Positions 12,396-16,533 of a stretch of DNA of 16,533 nt are shown one piece after another; position 1 is the stretch's first letter; each line of letters opens with the position of its first letter. Location of the stretch: the NCBI GenBank assembly GCA_964429355.1, contig CAYSCH010000208.1:1-16533 (forward strand). The letters run 5' to 3'. Source of the stretch: JAAYAY01 sp964429355. Its GTDB lineage: Bacteria; Planctomycetota; Planctomycetia; Pirellulales; Thermoguttaceae. The position numbers and the translations under genes are program-made. The notes under the pieces are model-generated. The model did not search any database. It had not been told where the DNA came from and saw only the letters and a program-made list of their open reading frames with translations.

Positions 12396-15074
12396 TCACC
12401 GCTCTGTTTTCGGCGAGCTGGTGACCAGCACGTGGTTGTTCAGGTACTTGCTGGCGGCGGCGATCACATCGTCCTTGCTGACGGCCTGGATGCGGGCGTC
12501 GAAGGTCTTATCGTAGTTGTAGCCGAGGTCGTAGAGGTCGTCCAGCGCCGCCTGCTGGGCCTGGGCGCTGATCGTGGTGTTTTCCTGGGCGTGGAGGGCG
12601 ATGACCATTTCCTTGCACCGCTCGAATTCCTCGTCGGAGATATCGCCGGCCTTGGCCCGGTCGAGGCTCTTCTTGATCCGGCCCACCACTTCCTGGATCT
12701 TGTCGGGCGCCACCTGGGAAATGACTACGAAGTAACCGGGGGCCGGACCCGTGATCTGGAGGGCGTGGACGAAGTAAACCAGTCCTTCACCGCGAAGTTC
12801 GTTGTGGAGCCAGCCGCCGGGGTAACTGTAGCCGGAGGTAATTGCATCGAGCACAATCATGGCGGCATAGTCTTTTTCGTCGCGGACACTCACGCCCGGA
12901 TAGCCCATCATGATCATGCCCGTGGGCTTGCCGGTCTGCAGGTGCCGGTCGATCGACTGCGGGATGGCATTGTTGCGGTCGAAGACGAGCGGCTGAAAGC
13001 CGGGTGCCTTGGGAAGATTGCCGAAACGGTCGGCAACGATCTTGAGTGTCTCTTCCTCGTCGACATCGCCGAAGACGGTCACGAGCATGTTCTCGGGGAC
13101 GAACAGCGACTGATGCAGCTTGCGAAGATCCTCGACGGTGAGCGGCTCGACGGTCTCGGTCTTGCCGCCCTGGAGAACATGGTACGGGCTGTCGGCAGGG
13201 AGATTGTCGTAGAAGAATTCCATGATCTCCTGCTGGGGGTCGTCGCGTCTGCGCTNNNNNNNNNNGGCGAGGGTCTTGACCTTGGCAAACTCGTCCGCGG
13301 GGAAGGCCGGTCTGGTGTAGCAGTCAGCGAAGATGGCCGCCGCCTGGGCAAAATCGTCGCGGAGCACCGTCGCGCTTCCATACAGCGTGCTCCGACCGGC
13401 ACTGAATTGGATCTGACCGCCGATGGAGTCGAAGTAGCCGGCGATCTCCTGGGCGGAGAGTTCGGCGGTGCCTTTGTCGAGCATGGCGGCCATGAGCTGC
13501 GAACGGCCGGCCGTCTCGGGAGTGTCGACCAGGCTGCCGCCGATCACGTAGGCCTGGATGTTCACCATGGGAAGGTGGGCCACTCGGCGCACGAGCACGC
13601 GCAGCCCGTTGGGCAGCTTGACGGGCATGATGTCCGATTCGGGCTTTGCCTGGCTTTCCGCCACGGATTTCGGCGATCCGCCGGGCGGGGCAATGACCAC
13701 GCGGTTGAGCCGCTCGGGACGGAAGTACTTGCGGGCCACCTCGCGGATCTGTTCTGCCGTGACTTGCTCGATGCCCCTGACGTACTGCTCGTCGAACAGT
13801 GGATCGGCGGTCGACACGTAGTTGCGGCCGAGCGCGTCGGCCATCTGCTGGACGGTCTGCTGGCCGAAGACCAGCTCGGCAGTTTTCTGCTTTTTCGCTT
13901 TGCCCAGTTCCTCCGGGCTGACCAGTTCATCGCGAAGCCTGTAGACTTCCACGAGTATTTCCTCGGAGAGCTTTTCCCAGCGATCCGGGGGAGCTGCGGC
14001 GAAGACACCGAACCATCCGCGAACAAAGGAAGGTGTGTAACTGGCGGAGTTGATGCCGAGGGCCAATTGTTCGTCGTACTTCAGCCGACGAACCATTCGC
14101 GAACTGTCGCCCTCGGAGAGAATGTAGGCCGCCACGTCGAGGGCGTAGAGATCGGGATGGGATAGCTCGACGGTGGGCCAGGCGACGGCGATATCGTACG
14201 TCGAGCCGTCCATCTCGTGGATCGCTTCGCGAGGCGCAATCTGCTCGGGTTCGTCGGGCATGGCGACCACGGTTTCCGGGCTGCGCCGCGTGTCGGCGAA
14301 CTGCCGGGCCACCTCGGCGAGGACCCGCTCGGCGCGCACGTCGCCGACGACCACGAACACCTGGTTGTTCGGCACGTAGCGCTCGCGGTAAAAGTTGATG
14401 ATCGTTTCGTTGGTAGTGCCGTTCAGTACATCCAGGTATCCGATGATCGGATGCCGGGCCGGGTGGGTCGTATAGACCGTCTGTCCGAGGAGTTTCCATT
14501 GGACGCGTTGGCGATTGGCTTCCCCGTCCGACAATTCCCGCCGGACGACTTTAAGCTCCCGCTCAAATTCGCTGGGTTCGAAGATGATCCGCTGCATGGA
14601 GTCAGCCAGCAGTTCGATACAGGTGTCGACGTCCTTGGCCGGACAGTCGATGAAATAGGCCGTCATCCCGTTGGAGGTAAAGGCGTTCGTTGCACCGCCG
14701 AACCGATCGATGATCTCTTCAATCTCCTTCTCGTTGCGCCGGCTGGTGGAGCCGCCGGCAACGACGTGTTCGAGCACGTGACTCAGGCCGGCTCCGAGAT
14801 GGCGTCCCTCGAAGGCGCTTCCCGTGTTTTTTACGTAGCAGCGAACGGTGGCGACGGGGGCAACATGATTTTCCTGGACGATAACCGTCAGCCCGTTAGA
14901 TAGTGTGGCCAGCGTGATCGCGTGGGGCAGAGTCCGAACACTCTCGTAGGTCGGCGAGCCGTCAGGGACCGATTCCCGAGCAGGCTCGGGCTCCGCGGCG
15001 AAGCCCCCCCAAAACGATGGGGAGAGTAGGAAAAGAACACATGCTGCAACCATCACAAAACGAACGGATTCCAT
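12396..15074 (-). CDS. Secreted M16-family zinc metalloprotease with two M16 units
   Basis: This protein is about 892 residues long, including an assembly gap. The ATG at 15074 is chosen for its Shine-Dalgarno (GGAAGGGA) and because it begins a Sec signal peptide (hydrophobic 6-23, probable cleavage after GFAA near 27). The first M16 unit is active-looking: inverted zinc motif HVLEH (His99, Glu102, His103) and Glu180 as third ligand after 76 residues, the classic HxxEH-x76-E. The second unit begins near residue 520 with KLPNGLRVLVRRV; the corresponding helix reads SQLMAAMLDKGT and lacks the zinc motif, so it is the inactive partner that closes the chamber. M16 enzymes degrade short or unfolded peptides, here outside the cytoplasm. 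Ten N bases replace residues 604-607 in the second unit, while the frame continues on both sides. It is divergent from the GAF-PAS sensor gene. Confidence 0.9.
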   Translation of the reverse strand: MESVRFVMVAACVLFLLSPSFWGGFAAEPEPARESVPDGSPTYESVRTLPHAITLATLSNGLTVIVQENHVAPVATVRCYVKNTGSAFEGRHLGAGLSHVLEHVVAGGSTSRRNEKEIEEIIDRFGGATNAFTSNGMTAYFIDCPAKDVDTCIELLADSMQRIIFEPSEFERELKVVRRELSDGEANRQRVQWKLLGQTVYTTHPARHPIIGYLDVLNGTTNETIINFYRERYVPNNQVFVVVGDVRAERVLAEVARQFADTRRSPETVVAMPDEPEQIAPREAIHEMDGSTYDIAVAWPTVELSHPDLYALDVAAYILSEGDSSRMVRRLKYDEQLALGINSASYTPSFVRGWFGVFAAAPPDRWEKLSEEILVEVYRLRDELVSPEELGKAKKQKTAELVFGQQTVQQMADALGRNYVSTADPLFDEQYVRGIEQVTAEQIREVARKYFRPERLNRVVIAPPGGSPKSVAESQAKPESDIMPVKLPNGLRVLVRRVAHLPMVNIQAYVIGGSLVDTPETAGRSQLMAAMLDKGTAELSAQEIAGYFDSIGGQIQFSAGRSTLYGSATVLRDDFAQAAAIFADCYTRPAFPADEFAKVKTLAXXXXRRRDDPQQEIMEFFYDNLPADSPYHVLQGGKTETVEPLTVEDLRKLHQSLFVPENMLVTVFGDVDEEETLKIVADRFGNLPKAPGFQPLVFDRNNAIPQSIDRHLQTGKPTGMIMMGYPGVSVRDEKDYAAMIVLDAITSGYSYPGGWLHNELRGEGLVYFVHALQITGPAPGYFVVISQVAPDKIQEVVGRIKKSLDRAKAGDISDEEFERCKEMVIALHAQENTTISAQAQQAALDDLYDLGYNYDKTFDARIQAVSKDDVIAAASKYLNNHVLVTSSPKTER
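13256..13265. other. Assembly gap (10 N) inside the M16 gene
   Basis: Ten undetermined bases interrupt the second M16 unit. Coding sequence on each side stays in one frame and reads as M16-like (KVKTLA before, RRRDDPQQEI after, in protein order), so the true length is probably close to 10 or differs by a multiple of three. It is therefore a scaffold gap, not evidence of a broken gene. Confidence 0.95.
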
Positions 15075-15333
15075 CAGACAGTCCCTTCCGTGGCAGGGGG
15101 ATAGGAGAATTCGGCAATCGAAAGGTATTCTTGCACATTCCGCGCAACTGGAACAGGGCGTAGTCGCGACGAACTCGAGCACTTGGTCAGCGTGGTACCC
15201 GGCCGGGAATCCAAATGTACCGGCGACTTGGCGGAGTGCGGCAAACTAGACTTTACTTCGTGTGCAGGGCAACAACGACTGGGAATCAAGCTGCGCGGGC
15301 TATTCGAACTCCTACCGGCACCGTGGTATTGCG
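15075..15333. other. Divergent intergenic region between protease and sensor
   Basis: This 259-bp gap separates the minus-strand M16 gene from the plus-strand sensor gene and should hold both promoters. The M16 Shine-Dalgarno lies at its left end. I see no convincing -35/-10 pair, hairpin or small gene. If the sensor starts at the GTG at 15262 instead, the gap shortens to 187 bp. Confidence 0.4.
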
Positions 15334-16533
15334 ATGCTCCCGTATGAAGGCTCAAACATCTTTGCCGATCTTGCGGACTCAGGCCCTTTGTTCGCGAGCC
15401 TGATCCGGAAATCCTCCGGCGGCAAGGATACGGTCGACCAGATGGCCGCCCTGTTGGCGTTCGGCCGATACGTAGCGGCCGGGCCGAGTCCTTCCGTACT
15501 GCTTCAAGACGCCTGCGAACTGGCGGCTTTGACGATTCAGGCCGACATGCTGCTGCTGGCCCAGTTGACCCCCAATGGGAAACGGTTGTCCCTGCAGGTT
15601 GCCTCGTTCGACGCGAACGGCAAGGCAACCATCCGGAGCCTCGAGCCGATTTCGGCGGAATCGAATACCTCGATGGCGGCCTTCGCGATGTATTCTGCCG
15701 ACGTTGTCCAGAGCGAGGATATTGTTGCCGAACGTCGCTTCACGGACCTGCTCCTTCGCAGGCTGCAAGTGCGGAGCGGCATCTTCGCAGCCCTCTGCAC
15801 TCACAACCGGGCGGTGGGCGCGTTGGGATTGGTTAGAAAATGCCATGGCAAGTTCACTCTTGACGAATCCCATTTCACGGAGGGAGTTGCCCAGCTCCTG
15901 GCAGCGTATCTTGCGCAGAATGCAGCCGAGGAGCATCTGCGGCGGCGAGAAGAGCTGATGAGAGCGACACTCGATTCGGTCGAGACTCTGATCTTGTCGC
16001 TCGACGAACACGGTGTTGTACGAGAGATGAATGCGGCGAGCATTCGGGAATCCGGATTTCGCAGCCGGGAGCTGCGGGATCGCCCCTTCTGGAACACGCT
16101 CATGGCCCCTGGCGACAGCGAGCGGGTATCCGCGGTCTTTCGTCAGGGTTGCCGGCCCGGGACGATCGCGTTTTTCGAGGCCGATCTCCTGTCGAAAGAA
16201 GGACAATACCGAGCGGTTCAATGGTCGCTGAGTGCCGTGCCGCTGGCCGAGGGCGCAGCACGGCGTTATGTGCTCAGCGGCGTGGACCGGACGGAACTGC
16301 GGGAGTGCAACAAAGAACTCGAGAAGTACCGGAAGATAGCACTCGGTGCCACCGAAGCTGCTGGTCAGGCGGGATCAGAATCCGGCCGAAAACGGTCGGC
16401 GGACAGGCCGGGCGGTGCCGACAAGCGCAGCAGCCCGCGGCGCGAATACTCCTACTTTCAGCATGTCGCTCCCATTCTGAACAATCACCTTCCCACCGAT
16501 GATCAGTTCGTGAAAGTCGCTTGTTGCGACATT
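15334..16533 (+). CDS. GAF-PAS sensor protein, probably continuing into a PilZ-like domain (C-terminus off the window)
   Basis: The frame is open from the ATG at 15334 to the right edge, giving 400 residues without a stop. Residues about 50-195 form a GAF-like ligand- or redox-sensing domain (LLQDACELAALTIQADMLLL, then SGIFAALCTHNRAVGALGLV). A short charged helix (HLRRREELMRATLD, 201-214) leads to a PAS domain of about 215-320 (TLILSLDEHGVVREMNAASIRESGF, split here over 218-242, ending YVLSGVDRT). A Gly/Ser/Lys/Arg linker (335-368) is followed by RREYSYFQHVAPI (369-381) and FVKVACCDI at the edge, a pattern reminiscent of the start of a PilZ-like domain that would continue with a Ser-x-Gly-Gly block. 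No histidine kinase or GGDEF motif is seen in what is present. No signal peptide or membrane helix is present, so it looks cytoplasmic. The start is uncertain: GTG at 15262 is possible, and neither has a good Shine-Dalgarno. Confidence 0.8.
   Translation, partial: MLPYEGSNIFADLADSGPLFASLIRKSSGGKDTVDQMAALLAFGRYVAAGPSPSVLLQDACELAALTIQADMLLLAQLTPNGKRLSLQVASFDANGKATIRSLEPISAESNTSMAAFAMYSADVVQSEDIVAERRFTDLLLRRLQVRSGIFAALCTHNRAVGALGLVRKCHGKFTLDESHFTEGVAQLLAAYLAQNAAEEHLRRREELMRATLDSVETLILSLDEHGVVREMNAASIRESGFRSRELRDRPFWNTLMAPGDSERVSAVFRQGCRPGTIAFFEADLLSKEGQYRAVQWSLSAVPLAEGAARRYVLSGVDRTELRECNKELEKYRKIALGATEAAGQAGSESGRKRSADRPGGADKRSSPRREYSYFQHVAPILNNHLPTDDQFVKVACCDI

Noticed and set aside
12432..14165. 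577-codon open frame on the plus strand
   Set aside because: It is antisense to the M16 gene, which has a full zinc motif and signal peptide. The frame is low-complexity (Val/Gly/Asp/His-rich) and even reads through the N gap, typical of a shadow in GC-rich DNA.
15075..15182. Longer start for the M16 protease
   Set aside because: It would bury the Sec signal peptide, and the ATG at 15074 has a clear Shine-Dalgarno.
15379..16221. 280-codon open frame on the minus strand
   Set aside because: It is antisense to the GAF-PAS frame, which has recognisable domain patterns over the same bases. The minus-strand product has none.

Overview
The window reads as GC-rich chromosomal DNA of a Planctomycetota-like bacterium, probably a metagenome-assembled contig because a 10-base run of N sits inside one gene. 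The assignment is an inference from gene content: a large TolC-type outer-membrane lipoprotein, a RhaT-family symporter next to a UlaG-like lactonase and short-chain dehydrogenases, exported DJ-1 and M16 proteins, and a GAF-PAS sensor that runs into what looks like a PilZ-like domain. There are no RNA genes, insertion sequences, CRISPR arrays or phage genes that I can support.

Layout. 1-760 (minus) is the N-terminal part of a family 2/21 glycosyltransferase whose end lies off the left edge. 1140-3047 (minus) encodes a TolC-family lipoprotein. 3358-8581 (minus) is a tight six-gene carbohydrate-utilisation operon, in transcription order: SDR dehydrogenase, RhaT-family sugar symporter, DUF6786-like/epimerase-like protein, second SDR, cupin, UlaG-like metallo-hydrolase. 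Two junctions overlap as ATGA and the other gaps are about 10-35 bases. A PfkB/ribokinase-family sugar kinase (8933-9874, plus) is divergent from it across a 350-bp regulatory gap. After this come an exported lipase (9925-11247, minus, convergent with the kinase), a Tat-exported DJ-1/PfpI protein (11454-12137, minus), a secreted two-unit M16 zinc protease (12396-15074, minus), and a divergent GAF-PAS sensor (15334 to the right edge, plus).

How the genes may work together. The operon plus the kinase can be read as a sugar uptake and oxidation module. RhaT imports a (deoxy)sugar with protons, an epimerase-like protein may handle anomers, dehydrogenases oxidise the sugar, a UlaG-type hydrolase opens a lactone, and the kinase phosphorylates a product. 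No sugar-acid dehydratase or aldolase is present, so the route is incomplete here and the substrate is unknown.

The most unusual thing in the window is the RhaT-family protein. A block of about 65-70 residues that looks like a polysaccharide-export (Wza-type, SLBB-related) beta-domain is spliced into the loop between membrane helices 6 and 7, which the positive-inside rule places in the periplasm. The second SDR has Phe in place of the catalytic Tyr.
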